This document shows, one piece after another, positions 34,170-41,664 of a stretch of DNA of 42,341 nucleotides. The DNA lies in the NCBI GenBank assembly GCA_902780455.1, contig CACZFO010000023.1:1-42341 (forward strand), in the 5' to 3' direction. This DNA comes from an uncultured Bacteroidia bacterium (GTDB lineage Bacteria > Bacteroidota > Bacteroidia > Bacteroidales > UBA932). The notes below the pieces were generated by a model. It had not been told where the DNA came from and made no database searches. It saw only the letters and a program-made list of their open reading frames with translations. The translations under genes and the position numbers were made by a program. The first letter of the stretch is position 1. Every line of letters begins with the position of its first letter.

Positions 34170-35573
34170 ATGATTAGCGCCTACTCTTGGAAGAGAAACA
34201 TGGTTAAGCTCGGCCGGTCTGGAAAGAGCTTCACCGACAAGCCTTGGGCACAGGGAGTTATCCTGATTGCCCTGGTGGTTGTGGCCATGCTGCTGGCAAA
34301 CCTCCCGGCCACAAAAGACATCTACCACAGCATACTTGAGACAGAAATAGGACTGAGGATAACTTCTCCGTCTGGAGCATCCTTTGACTTTCCAAAGGAA
34401 ATGACCATTGAAAAATTCATCAACGATATCCTGATGGTGGTCTTCTTCTTTACCGTAGGCCTGGAGATAAAACGTGAGATTGTAAGCGGAGAGCTCTCTT
34501 CTGTGAAGAAAGCAATAATGCCGGTGATTGCAGCAGTGGGAGGAGTACTGGTTCCGGCATGCATCTACACTGCCATAAACCACTCTACGGCAGCTGCCAG
34601 CGGATGGGGAATACCTACCGCAACCGACATAGCATTTGCCGTTGGCATCATGGCCCTGCTGGGAGACAGGATTCCGATATCACTTAAAATCTTCCTTACG
34701 GCGCTGGCCATTGCAGATGACCTGATGGCTATCCTGGTCGTAGCCATTTTCTACGGAGAATCGGTAAACCTGATACTGCTTGGAATTGCATTCGTGATTC
34801 TCTTCCTGCTATACCTTGCAAACAGGGCCGGAGAGAAACGCTCCTGGGTGTATTTCATACCGGCCATTGCCGTTTGGGTGCTTTTCTATTACTCCGGCGT
34901 ACATGCCACCATGAGCGGCGTGGCTATGGCTTTCCTTGTTCCTATAAAGCCGCGCTTCAGCAAGCAGTACTATCTCCACAAGCGTGAGAAGCACATAAGG
35001 CTGCTTGCCAAATATGCCAACCACAAGAACTTCCCCAACGGCCATCAGAGAAAGGTCCTGACCGAAATCAGCAAAACGGCAAAAGACTGTATCGGAGTAA
35101 GCTACAGGCTGGAGCACGCCCTCAATCCATGGGTCAACTTCCTGATCATGCCAATCTTTGCCCTGGCCAATGCCGGAGTCACTATTCCGAGCATGGAGTA
35201 CTTCAACATATTCAACTACTCCCCTGAGCTTGGAAGCGTGAGCATGGGAATCGTGTTCGGACTCCTCATAGGCAAACCTGTTGGCATAACCCTTGCAAGC
35301 TTAATAGCTGTAAAGAGCAAGCTTGGAGCAATGCCGCAGAACGCCACCTGGGCCATGCTGTTTGCAGTTGCATGCCTGGGAGGAATAGGTTTCACGATGT
35401 CCATATTTGTAGACACCCTTTCCTTCGGAGACTTCCCTGAGCATACTGAGCAGCTGAGAAACATGGGCAAGGTTGCCGTTCTCATGGGATCGTTCCTGTC
35501 GGCTGTCCTGGGATGCATCCTGGTAAAGCTTGCCGCAAGAAACAATAACAATAAAAACATAGAAGCACAATGA
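34170..35573 (+). CDS. nhaA: Na+/H+ antiporter NhaA
   Basis: A 467-residue inner-membrane antiporter exporting Na+ for H+. About twelve helices are visible. WGIPTATDIAFAVGIMALLG and FLTALAIADDLMAILVVAIFY carry the family aspartates, including the neighbouring pair in ADD that forms the ion site. It is longer than the E. coli protein (388), partly from a hydrophilic loop (FSKQYYLHKREKHIRLLAKY) of the sort found in Bacteroidota NhaA. The frame opens at TTG 34161, but this overlaps the -7 box, so ATG 34170 is the start. The last 4 nt overlap the next gene. Confidence 0.95.
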   Translation: MISAYSWKRNMVKLGRSGKSFTDKPWAQGVILIALVVVAMLLANLPATKDIYHSILETEIGLRITSPSGASFDFPKEMTIEKFINDILMVVFFFTVGLEIKREIVSGELSSVKKAIMPVIAAVGGVLVPACIYTAINHSTAAASGWGIPTATDIAFAVGIMALLGDRIPISLKIFLTALAIADDLMAILVVAIFYGESVNLILLGIAFVILFLLYLANRAGEKRSWVYFIPAIAVWVLFYYSGVHATMSGVAMAFLVPIKPRFSKQYYLHKREKHIRLLAKYANHKNFPNGHQRKVLTEISKTAKDCIGVSYRLEHALNPWVNFLIMPIFALANAGVTIPSMEYFNIFNYSPELGSVSMGIVFGLLIGKPVGITLASLIAVKSKLGAMPQNATWAMLFAVACLGGIGFTMSIFVDTLSFGDFPEHTEQLRNMGKVAVLMGSFLSAVLGCILVKLAARNNNNKNIEAQ

Positions 35574-36322
35574 GAAAGATTACATCTATCATCCTGACTT
35601 TTAGCCTGATGCTGGCCTTCCTGCCGGCATCTGCACAAAGAAGTGTAAAGAACGTCAGATTTGACGGAATCGGACTCGCCAATTCACCTGAAAGTTTTGT
35701 AAGCAAACTTGAGAAAAAAGGCTGGAAGACCGTTTCAACCGTAAATACAACTGACTCACAAGGCCGCTCCTATATCAAAACCACATTAGACGGAAAGGTA
35801 AACGGAATCCAGGTTTCTGCTACTGTCATCCCTTCAGAAGACCTTGAATTCGTAAGCCGCATAGTCATGTTCACCGATGCCGACCAGGCTCTCTGCCAAA
35901 CCAGATATGACGTAATAAAGAGCTGGTTCACTGAAGAATACGGAACTCCTGCCGTTGAAGACCTGAAGATGGAAGACGGCAATCTCTCATCTTATTGGGG
36001 AGATTTCAAGAAAGGAGAAAGAGACCTCATGAAGAATCATATCAGCCTTGTTACCGTAGATCTGACTCACGTAGTTGCCACTCTTGACTTCAAAGAAACT
36101 GCACTGGATGCTACCATGAACAACATCGGTGACAAAGTTGAAAATGTGGGTGAAAAGATTTCTCAAAAAGGCCAGAAAGCAGCAGAAAAAGGCGAGGTTG
36201 TCTGGGACAAGACAAAGGAAAAGGCCGGAAAGGTTTCAAAGAAGGCAAAGAAGATAGCCCAGGCTGCTGCAAATGGGGCAAAGGACGCATGGCAGAGCAT
36301 CAAGGATGCCGTAAAGAAGTAA
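35570..36322 (+). CDS. Secreted protein of unknown function with Lys/Ala-rich C-terminal helix
   Basis: A 250-residue protein with a signal peptide (MRKITSIILTFSLMLAFLPA, cleavage probably after SAQ). Residues about 30-185 are an unrecognised alpha/beta domain (FDGIGLANSPESFVSKLEKK, YIKTTLDGKVNGIQVSATVI). The last 65 residues form a repetitive amphipathic Lys/Ala/Glu helix (GEKISQKGQKAAEKGEVVWD, KTKEKAGKVSKKAKK), similar in style to LEA-like or surface-binding helices. It overlaps the nhaA stop by 4 nt (ATGA) and is co-transcribed with it. I cannot give a function. Confidence 0.75.
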   Translation: MRKITSIILTFSLMLAFLPASAQRSVKNVRFDGIGLANSPESFVSKLEKKGWKTVSTVNTTDSQGRSYIKTTLDGKVNGIQVSATVIPSEDLEFVSRIVMFTDADQALCQTRYDVIKSWFTEEYGTPAVEDLKMEDGNLSSYWGDFKKGERDLMKNHISLVTVDLTHVVATLDFKETALDATMNNIGDKVENVGEKISQKGQKAAEKGEVVWDKTKEKAGKVSKKAKKIAQAAANGAKDAWQSIKDAVKK

Positions 36323-36350
36323 TCCGGAAATACAAACAGGAGCAAGTAAC

Positions 36351-37166
36351 ATGAAGAGAATCACCTTTGTGGCTGCTGCCGCTCTTGCGGGAGTTCTTTT
36401 ACTGGCCTGCGCCTGCTCTCCAAAGATAACCGGCGCAGCCAGCCCAAAATTCCTCCCGGTTTCAGAAATAAGCACCCTTGCTTATGATACCATTCCGCAG
36501 TGGGAACTCCCTGAGGATTCTCTCTACATGAACTGTCCTGAACCAAACTTTTCCAACATCCTTCCTCCTCCCGATTCTTCCAGCCCAGCCTTTCAGAAAG
36601 ACCTGGAACGCTATAAGTGGGGAAAGCAGCAGCGTTCCACCCCAAGAGGAAAACAGGCAAGCTATGAGTCTCTGTACGGCATTGTCCGCATGGCTACCAT
36701 CTATTCAGACCTGCTGGGTTTTGTCATCCATCCATCTACAACTCCGGCAATCTACCGCCTGATGCTCTACAGTGGTGAAACCGCCTACCGCAACACCATG
36801 GCCATCAAAGACAAGCACAAACGCAAAAGGCCTTTTGAATTGATGGAAGAGGATATATGGGGAGAGTTTGACGGAGACTACCTCCGGGGAGACGGAAGTT
36901 ATCCCTCCGGCCATACGGCACTGGGATGGACTACGGCCCTGGTTCTGGCTGAGATTGCTCCGGAGTATAAGGACCAGATACTGGAAAGAGGCCGCCAGTA
37001 CGGAGAAAGCCGCGTAATTGTTGGCGCACATTGGCAGAGCGATGTTGACGCCGGCTACATGATTGGAGCATCAACTTTTGACGCAATCCAGAACGATCCC
37101 CGCTACAAGCTCCACCTGCAAGAGGCCCGCAAGGAATATCAGACCCTAAAAAACAATTCCCACTAA
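36351..37166 (+). CDS. Class A acid phosphatase (PAP2 superfamily), probable lipoprotein
   Basis: A 271-residue exported phosphatase. The signal sequence ends in LLLACACS, suggesting lipid attachment at C20 or C22. The three-part PAP2/class A signature is complete: K153-x6-RP (KDKHKRKRPF), PSGHT (185-189) and SRVIVGAHWQSD (220-231), with the catalytic histidine in the last block. Class A enzymes are broad-range periplasmic phosphomonoesterases, so phosphate scavenging is the likely role. It lies 28 nt after the previous gene and probably closes the nhaA unit. Confidence 0.9.
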   Translation: MKRITFVAAAALAGVLLLACACSPKITGAASPKFLPVSEISTLAYDTIPQWELPEDSLYMNCPEPNFSNILPPPDSSSPAFQKDLERYKWGKQQRSTPRGKQASYESLYGIVRMATIYSDLLGFVIHPSTTPAIYRLMLYSGETAYRNTMAIKDKHKRKRPFELMEEDIWGEFDGDYLRGDGSYPSGHTALGWTTALVLAEIAPEYKDQILERGRQYGESRVIVGAHWQSDVDAGYMIGASTFDAIQNDPRYKLHLQEARKEYQTLKNNSH

Positions 37167-37260
37167 CTGATTTTTACAAATCCGTAAATATAATTACAGA
37201 AATATAAAAAAAGGGGGAACCATATCTAAACCCGTCAGCCATAAGCTTATAATAACCAGT

Positions 37261-37317
37261 TATATTTGCAAAGACATTAAAATAATTTAGCATATATGTT
37301 AAACTATTATATCTTTG
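37261..37317 (+). promoter_or_regulatory. Toxin-antitoxin promoter with palindromic operator candidate
   Basis: The -7 box TATCTTTG (37310-37317) ends 4 nt before the toxin ATG. Between it and the -33 position lies a near-palindrome TTTAGCATATATGTTAAA (37286-37303, two mismatched positions), a good place for the antitoxin to bind and repress. A second -7 like box TATATTTG is at 37261-37268. This promoter predicts a leaderless toxin mRNA. Confidence 0.6.
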
Positions 37318-37321
37318 CATT

Positions 37322-37801
37322 ATGAAAAAGAAGGCTACTGTAGAATTAATTGCTGACTCAGAAACCACTTCTCTTTATTCCATCAGTTTTGAGATAGATG
37401 GAACAACTGAATTTGAAAAATTTGTAGAATTATTTGAAAGCAACGCTACTTACAACAAAGATTATCAACGCATAATTGCAGCACTTCAGGTTATTCTCCA
37501 AAAAGGGGCTATTGAAAGGTTTTTCAGAGCTGAAGGAAAAATGGCAGATGGAGTTCAGGCTATCCCCATTGAAGGGGGAAAGTTGAGGCTATACTGCCTT
37601 AGAATATCAGAACAAATTGTAATCCTTGGAAACGGAGGAACTAAAACAACCAGAACCTATCAAGAGAACCCTAGATTATATGGTTATGTGTTAGATCTTC
37701 AGCGATTTGAAAAGATACTTGCTCAATATCTATGCTCCAACATTGTAACCATACAAAAGAAAGAACTTAAGGGAATCGACGGACTAACATTTGAAATATG
37801 A
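37322..37801 (+). CDS. Type II toxin, RelE/HigB-like (Gp49-type)
   Basis: A 159-residue protein. The core (IIAALQVILQKGAIERFFR, KMADGVQAIPIEGGKLRLYC, EQIVILGNGGTKTTRTYQE) has the order helix, then LRLYCLR strand and NGG/K turn seen in HigB/RelE-like toxins of Bacteroidales, which cut mRNA at the ribosome. Activity is inferred from this likeness. Base composition is much richer in A+T than the flanking core genes, suggesting transfer. The gene overlaps the antitoxin by 4 nt (ATGA), and the toxin-first order is as in higBA. It is preceded by its own promoter and a palindrome. Confidence 0.75.
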   Translation: MKKKATVELIADSETTSLYSISFEIDGTTEFEKFVELFESNATYNKDYQRIIAALQVILQKGAIERFFRAEGKMADGVQAIPIEGGKLRLYCLRISEQIVILGNGGTKTTRTYQENPRLYGYVLDLQRFEKILAQYLCSNIVTIQKKELKGIDGLTFEI

Positions 37802-38079
37802 AAAATAAAAAGGAATGGTTTGAAAAAAAGACTGAATCAGTCTCTGCCGATATAAAAGCAGAAATACAACTTTCCGCAGATATCGTAGAAAGAATTGACA
37901 ATATCTTAAGAAAGAAGAACATGTCTCAGAGAGATCTTGCCAGAAGAATGAATCGGAGTGAGGCGGTAATATCGAGGTGGACAACTGGCTTTCCAAATTT
38001 AACTCTGCGTTCAATTGCCGAATTATCTACTGCTTTAGGGGAGCCTCTAATCAAAGTCCCGGGGCAGCGCCTTAAATAA
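37798..38079 (+). CDS. XRE-family antitoxin
   Basis: A 93-residue helix-turn-helix protein. The XRE domain occupies about residues 25-85 (DIVERIDNILRKKNMSQRDL, RRMNRSEAVISRWTTG, PNLTLRSIAELSTALG). It starts inside the last codons of the toxin gene (4-nt overlap), the usual coupling in toxin-antitoxin operons. It should neutralise the upstream toxin and repress the common promoter, probably through the 37286-37303 palindrome; both are inference. Like the toxin gene it is AT-rich. Confidence 0.85.
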   Translation: MKNKKEWFEKKTESVSADIKAEIQLSADIVERIDNILRKKNMSQRDLARRMNRSEAVISRWTTGFPNLTLRSIAELSTALGEPLIKVPGQRLK

Positions 38080-38103
38080 ATTTCATATGCAAATCTGGTT
38101 CAC

Positions 38104-38517
38104 TCAAAACTCCGCCAGGTTTTCGCAGAGTTCTACTGCATGACGCACACAGTTGTCGCATGAGCAGAGCTTGTTTTTCTTGATATCTTCGCACCGGAGA
38201 GCCCCTACCCTTTCCTTGAATTCAGGAGCAAGGCTTCTTGTCTTGCATCCAAGAAGTCCGGCAACCATTCCTGCCCCGACAAGAGCTCCGCATGTAGCAT
38301 CCATATTTCCCATTCCGGCTCCAAATCCGCTTCCCAGAGACACCAGTTTCTGCCTCACACTCTCAGAAGAAACTGAACATTCCGCAAAGACATCGAGATC
38401 AGTAGACAATTTATCCCTTATCTCCTTCTCAAAAGCCAGCAGCACCGCCTGACAGCAGTTACACCCCAGTTCATGCTTCCTCTCAACAGCTTTGTCGCAT
38501 CTTTCCATATCCATCAT
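38104..38517 (-). CDS. C_GCAxxG_C_C family redox-type protein
   Basis: A 137-residue cysteine-rich protein starting MMDMERCDKAVERKHELGCN. The cysteines are spaced as in the C_GCAxxG_C_C family (LGCNCCQAVLLAFEKE, GAGMGNMDATCGALVGAGMV, LGCKTRSL, then CSCDNCVRHAVEL at the end). The family is thought to bind metal or take part in redox work, with no firm reaction known. ATG 38517 shares one base with the carbonic anhydrase stop (TAATG), so the two are co-translated; the longer upstream frame is a shadow. Pairing with carbonic anhydrase is unexplained. Confidence 0.85.
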   Translation of the reverse strand: MMDMERCDKAVERKHELGCNCCQAVLLAFEKEIRDKLSTDLDVFAECSVSSESVRQKLVSLGSGFGAGMGNMDATCGALVGAGMVAGLLGCKTRSLAPEFKERVGALRCEDIKKNKLCSCDNCVRHAVELCENLAEF

Positions 38518-39053
38518 TACTTGACTTCTGACAGTTCCCCTGTAACGGAATCTATTATGAACCCTCTGACAACCACATCTTTTGGAACCAGTGGATGATT
38601 CACGACTGCAGCAACTGTCTTCTTTACCGATGCCTGCGTATCGTGGAATCCCTCCAGCCACTGACCTATGCCTTTTTTCTCCCACTCCAAGAGGGTTTCC
38701 TCAGCGATTCCCCTTTCAAGCATGTGCGGCCTGAACTCCCCGTAGCTCATATGGCAGGCTCCGCATGTGGAGTGATGTACCACCATAACCTCCTCCACTC
38801 CAAGCTCGTAGATTGCCACAAGCAGACTCCTGATGGCAGAGTCTGTCTCAGACAGCACCAGTCCGCCGGCATTCTTGATGATCTTGGCATCTCCGTTCCT
38901 CAGCCCCAGGGCCTTGGGCAGGAGTTCCGTCAGCCTGGTATCCATGCAGGTCAGCACCGCAAGCTTCTTTGCCGGATACTTGTCCGTAACATAAGGTTCA
39001 TACTCCTTATCCTCAACAAACTTCTTGTTGTACAAAAGAATCTGGTCTATCAT
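38517..39053 (-). CDS. Beta-class carbonic anhydrase
   Basis: A 178-residue zinc enzyme interconverting CO2 and bicarbonate. The zinc ligands and dyad are visible: C36-x-D38-x-R40 (TCMDTR) and H94-x-x-C97 (VVHHSTCGAC). GGLVLSETDSAIRSLLVAI is also typical of the family. ATG 39053 is chosen; the frame extends to 39107 but then includes the -7 box TATCTTTG (minus strand, 39081-39074), so it is promoter, not coding. It is the first gene of a pair with the cysteine-rich protein and diverges from the EamA locus. Confidence 0.93.
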   Translation of the reverse strand: MIDQILLYNKKFVEDKEYEPYVTDKYPAKKLAVLTCMDTRLTELLPKALGLRNGDAKIIKNAGGLVLSETDSAIRSLLVAIYELGVEEVMVVHHSTCGACHMSYGEFRPHMLERGIAEETLLEWEKKGIGQWLEGFHDTQASVKKTVAAVVNHPLVPKDVVVRGFIIDSVTGELSEVK

Positions 39054-39073
39054 AGTATTATCGTTTACAGAAC

Positions 39074-39081
39074 CAAAGATA
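39074..39081 (-). promoter_or_regulatory. Carbonic anhydrase promoter -7 box
   Basis: TATCTTTG on the minus strand (39081-39074), 20 nt upstream of ATG 39053. A TTG (39107-39105) lies 23 nt further, slightly beyond the ideal spacing. Confidence 0.5.
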
Positions 39082-39128
39082 CAACTCTTTGTCATGCGAT
39101 GAGCCAACTAAAGCCCGAACAGGAATTT

Positions 39129-39223
39129 TTATACCTTTGCAGGCCTTAAAAGTGGACACTCATGGGTTATCGCGATAAAAGATTCAAGAACTCCACGGCC
39201 ATAGGACTGATAGCAGGTATGGC
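39129..39223 (+). repeat. 95-bp direct repeat, left copy (5' end of the EamA gene)
   Basis: It matches 40407-40501 at 93 of 95 positions (differences at 39166/40444 and 39206/40484; constant offset 1278). It covers the EamA promoter -7 box (TACCTTTG, 39132-39139), leader, ATG and 20 codons. The left copy is joined on its left to the native carbonic anhydrase side. On its right it runs into the end of the DUF1016 gene 6 nt later. Confidence 0.95.
39162..39223 (+). pseudogene. EamA transporter 5' fragment (left-over first 20 codons)
   Basis: The frame from ATG 39162 begins MGYRDKRFKNSTAIGLIAGM, identical to the EamA start apart from residue 2 (V there), then leaves the homology at 39224. It continues for another 77 codons as antisense of the DUF1016 gene, up to 39458. 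It still has the duplicated -7 box and may be transcribed, but the product would not be a transporter. Confidence 0.85.
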
Positions 39224-39229
39224 TATCAA

Positions 39230-40249
39230 TCACATATCACCTATTATGGAATTAGTAGAATCTATCTTGTTTCTTACTTCATCAACCTCTCTTATAAGTT
39301 GCTCTTTAGTAGGCAAGCACAATTTGTATCTACTTGCTAATATACTTCGGTTGTCCTCAGGAAGTGTCATCTTTACAACAGTGTCGTTCTTGTCGGAGCA
39401 TAGCAATATTCCTAAGGTATGCCCCTCCTCTGGAGTTTTTTCAAATCTGTCAAAATAGTTAACATACATCTGCAACTGGCCTAAATCCTGATGAGTAAGT
39501 TTGCCGGTCTTTATTTCAATCACAACAAAACAACGCATGAGCCTGTTGTATAGGAGTAAATCAACAAAAAACATTTCGTCTTCAATCATTATCCTCTTTT
39601 GTCTGGCTACAAACGAGAATCCCTTGCCCATCTCAAGGAGAAATTCAGTAAGATGAGATATTATAGCCGCCTCAAGATCCTTCTCATAGTAAGATGCTTT
39701 TTTCTCTAATCCTAAAAACTCTAAAACCATAGGATCTTTTATAACCTCCAGAGGATTTTCTGGAATCCTTTCTCGTCGCGCAACTGCTAGAACAGAATCC
39801 TTATCACTACTCGCAAGAAGCCTCTCATAAAGCATGGAATTCATCTGGCGCTCTAATTCTCGACTAGTCCACGCATTGTTAACAGTTTCTAACTCGTAAA
39901 ATTCCCTTTTATCGGCATCTGTAACCCTAATAAGCAGCCTATATTGAGTCCAGTTCAATTGCGAACGCAATGCGTTCGCAATTGGGTATAAGCGATAAAA
40001 TTGACGACTCATTTCAAGTTGCCTTACACCAAATCCACAACCATATTCGGGCTCCAATCGCTCCGCCAATTTCTTTATCAAATATGCCCCATATTCTGCC
40101 CGATCTTTTCCATGTTGTTCTTCCTCCAATATTCTGCGTCCTATATTCCAAAACATTATGACTCTACTGAAATTAATACTTCTTATCGCATTTGTACGTG
40201 CTTTCTCTATAATAGCTTTGATTTCGCGGAAAAAATTTTTGTCTACCAT
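39230..40249 (-). CDS. DUF1016 (YhcG-like) PD-(D/E)XK nuclease
   Basis: A 339-residue protein. Residues 1 to about 160 are the DUF1016 N-terminal domain (INFSRVIMFWNIGRRILEEE, YGCGFGVRQLEMSRQFYRLY, LNWTQYRLLIRV), predicted to bind DNA. Residues about 190-330 are a PD-(D/E)XK nuclease fold with E206 (FLLEMGKGFSF), D230 (MFFVDLLLYN) and E245-x-K247 (VVIEIKTGK), so the active site looks complete. No methyltransferase gene accompanies it. The family often lies in type I restriction loci, and an HsdS end is 2 kb away. Function is not established to my knowledge. The gene fills the segment between two 95-bp repeats, has lower G+C than its neighbours and carries a 29-bp internal palindrome. Confidence 0.88.
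   Translation of the reverse strand: MVDKNFFREIKAIIEKARTNAIRSINFSRVIMFWNIGRRILEEEQHGKDRAEYGAYLIKKLAERLEPEYGCGFGVRQLEMSRQFYRLYPIANALRSQLNWTQYRLLIRVTDADKREFYELETVNNAWTSRELERQMNSMLYERLLASSDKDSVLAVARRERIPENPLEVIKDPMVLEFLGLEKKASYYEKDLEAAIISHLTEFLLEMGKGFSFVARQKRIMIEDEMFFVDLLLYNRLMRCFVVIEIKTGKLTHQDLGQLQMYVNYFDRFEKTPEEGHTLGILLCSDKNDTVVKMTLPEDNRSILASRYKLCLPTKEQLIREVDEVRNKIDSTNSIIGDM
39956..39984. repeat. 29-bp perfect palindrome within the DUF1016 gene
   Basis: CAATTGCGAACGCA (39956-39969), one central base, then TGCGTTCGCAATTG (39971-39984). It encodes the PIANALRSQLN part of the N-terminal domain. Fourteen perfect pairs without a loop are beyond coding need. Confidence 0.9.
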
Positions 40250-40294
40250 GATTCTTCTCGCAATCCCTTAATATCATTCTCGATTTAAACACTG

Positions 40295-40326
40295 CAAATC
40301 TAAACCTATGTCTCCCTTTCTTTCAA
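40295..40326 (-). promoter_or_regulatory. DUF1016 gene promoter
   Basis: TTG (40326-40324), a 21-nt spacer and TAGATTTG (40302-40295) on the minus strand fit the full Bacteroidota promoter consensus. The start codon is 45 nt downstream. The sequence upstream of TTG recurs at 41824-41841. Confidence 0.75.
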
Positions 40327-40406
40327 GCAAAAACGTAAAACAATGCCAGTACTATTCTGTATTCGTATAAAAAAGTGGCTTGAATGCATCAAATTAAGAC
40401 TTCTCC

Positions 40407-40501
40407 TTATACCTTTGCAGGCCTTAAAAGTGGACACTCATGGTTTATCGCGATAAAAGATTCAAGAACTCCACGGCCATAGGCCTGATAGCAGGTATGG
40501 C
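40407..40501 (+). repeat. 95-bp direct repeat, right copy
   Basis: It matches 39129-39223 at 93 of 95 positions. It supplies the EamA -7 box (TACCTTTG, 40410-40417), leader, ATG 40440 and first 20 codons, and continues directly into the complete transporter gene. Confidence 0.95.
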
Positions 40502-41348
40502 CGCAGGTATATCCTATGGCCTCAACCCTCTGTTTGGCAAGCCTTTACTGCAGGCCGGAGTTCCTGTTTCCACCATGCTCTTTTTCCGCTATTTCATCTC
40601 CACCATAATCCTCGGAGTGTGGATGGTAGCAAGAGGAGAATCGCTGAGAGTCAAAGCAAGGGAGTTGCGCCTGCTGGCAGTTCTTGGCCTGCTGTTCTCA
40701 TGCAGCAGCATAACTCTTTTTGAGAGCTACAAGTTCATTCCTTCCGGCCTTGCCACCACGCTTGTCTACCTGTATCCGATATTTGTATCGCTGATAATGG
40801 TCCTGCTGAAAAAATACCCCACCTGGCAGGTCTGGCTTTCAATTGGAGCAACTACTTTTGGGGTCGTGCTGCTGTGCCTTCCGCAGGGAAACATAGTCCT
40901 GCACACCGGAGGCATGGTCCTGGCCGCTCTCTCCGCCCTCAGCTATGCTTTGTACCTGGTCATCGTTAACCGCTCTGAGCGCATCAGGCACATCTCCGAG
41001 CACTCCCTCACCTTCTATGCCCTGGCAACGGGCAGCGTTCTTTTCCTGCTTACCAGCATTCCGGAAAAGGCTCCTTTCCTGCAGGGCTGCAACTCGGCCG
41101 CTTCTGTTGTAAACCTCATCGGCCTGGCCATTTTCCCGACCATGATCTCCATGCTCACCCTGGCTCTTTCTACAAGGATAATTGGCCCGACCCGCACCGC
41201 AGTACTTGGTGTATTTGAGCCAATTACATCCATCCTCATAGGCACCTTGATGTTCAACGAAGTCCTTACTCCAAGGATGCTCTCCGGCATTGCCATCTGC
41301 ATTGCCGCACTTCTGTTCATGGTCCTTACGACCCGCCGCAGCTCTTAA
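40440..41348 (+). CDS. EamA/DMT family transporter
   Basis: A 302-residue inner-membrane protein with about ten hydrophobic helices in two EamA halves (GLIAGMAAGISYGLNPLFGK to the middle, then GGMVLAALSALSYALYLVIV to the end). The second half ends with ILIGTLMFNEVLTPRMLSGI, typical of the drug/metabolite transporter family. The substrate is unknown. The gene's first 62 nt and its -7 box are the right copy of a 95-bp repeat; the left copy lies beyond the DUF1016 insertion. Despite the insertion the gene is intact. Its original -33 region must have been replaced, since sequence left of 40407 is foreign. Confidence 0.92.
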   Translation: MVYRDKRFKNSTAIGLIAGMAAGISYGLNPLFGKPLLQAGVPVSTMLFFRYFISTIILGVWMVARGESLRVKARELRLLAVLGLLFSCSSITLFESYKFIPSGLATTLVYLYPIFVSLIMVLLKKYPTWQVWLSIGATTFGVVLLCLPQGNIVLHTGGMVLAALSALSYALYLVIVNRSERIRHISEHSLTFYALATGSVLFLLTSIPEKAPFLQGCNSAASVVNLIGLAIFPTMISMLTLALSTRIIGPTRTAVLGVFEPITSILIGTLMFNEVLTPRMLSGIAICIAALLFMVLTTRRSS

Positions 41349-41361
41349 ATAACTTGAAAGC

Positions 41362-41664
41362 TTATCTAGATACCGGTTTCAGTTCAACAGACAAATCCAT
41401 TGCCGCTGCAAGACGATACAATGTAACAACAGAAGGAATCGTAAGACCACGTTCCAGCCTAGAGATATATCCTTTGTCAGCCCCTATCCTTTCTGCCAAT
41501 TCTTTCTGGGTCAGACCGGCATTCTTTCTTGCATCCAGTAAAATCTGAGCATTGTATTCTTCCCAGGCCTTATTCTCAAAAAACTTTCTCTTTTCAGAAC
41601 CCCTAGAGCCAAATTCCCGCTCTAGATCTGCACTGATGTCATGTAAAGTATTATTATCTCTCAT
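41362..41664 (-). CDS. XRE-family antitoxin, orphaned
   Basis: From ATG 41664 (preceded by a strong GGAGG, about 10 nt upstream) the protein has 100 residues. A helix-turn-helix domain at about residues 43-97 reads ILLDARKNAGLTQKELAERI, KGYISRLERG, TIPSVVTLYRLAAAM. This is a HigA/RelB-like antitoxin. The frame is open upstream to TTG 41742, but that part comes from the toxin remnant, not from this gene. The partner toxin is internally deleted (see 41654-41733). It may still be expressed from the intact promoter at 41740-41770 and act as a lone regulator. It is convergent with the EamA gene. Confidence 0.82.
   Translation of the reverse strand: MRDNNTLHDISADLEREFGSRGSEKRKFFENKAWEEYNAQILLDARKNAGLTQKELAERIGADKGYISRLERGLTIPSVVTLYRLAAAMDLSVELKPVSR

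Larger units (their letters stand above)
39129..40406. mobile_element. Single-gene DUF1016 nuclease cassette inserted with long target duplication
   Basis: The 1278-bp period consists of one 95-bp repeat copy plus 1183 bp of AT-rich foreign DNA (39224-40406). The foreign part contains only the leftward DUF1016 gene with its own promoter. The native EamA gene is whole again after the second repeat copy. No recombinase, terminal inverted repeat or short target duplication is seen. The structure equals an insertion with a long target duplication, or a circle integrated by homologous recombination. Confidence 0.75.

Noticed and set aside
39224..40406. Insertion sequence or transposon with terminal inverted repeats
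   Set aside because: No transposase and no terminal inverted repeats were found at the ends of the inserted segment, and the duplication is far longer than normal target duplications.
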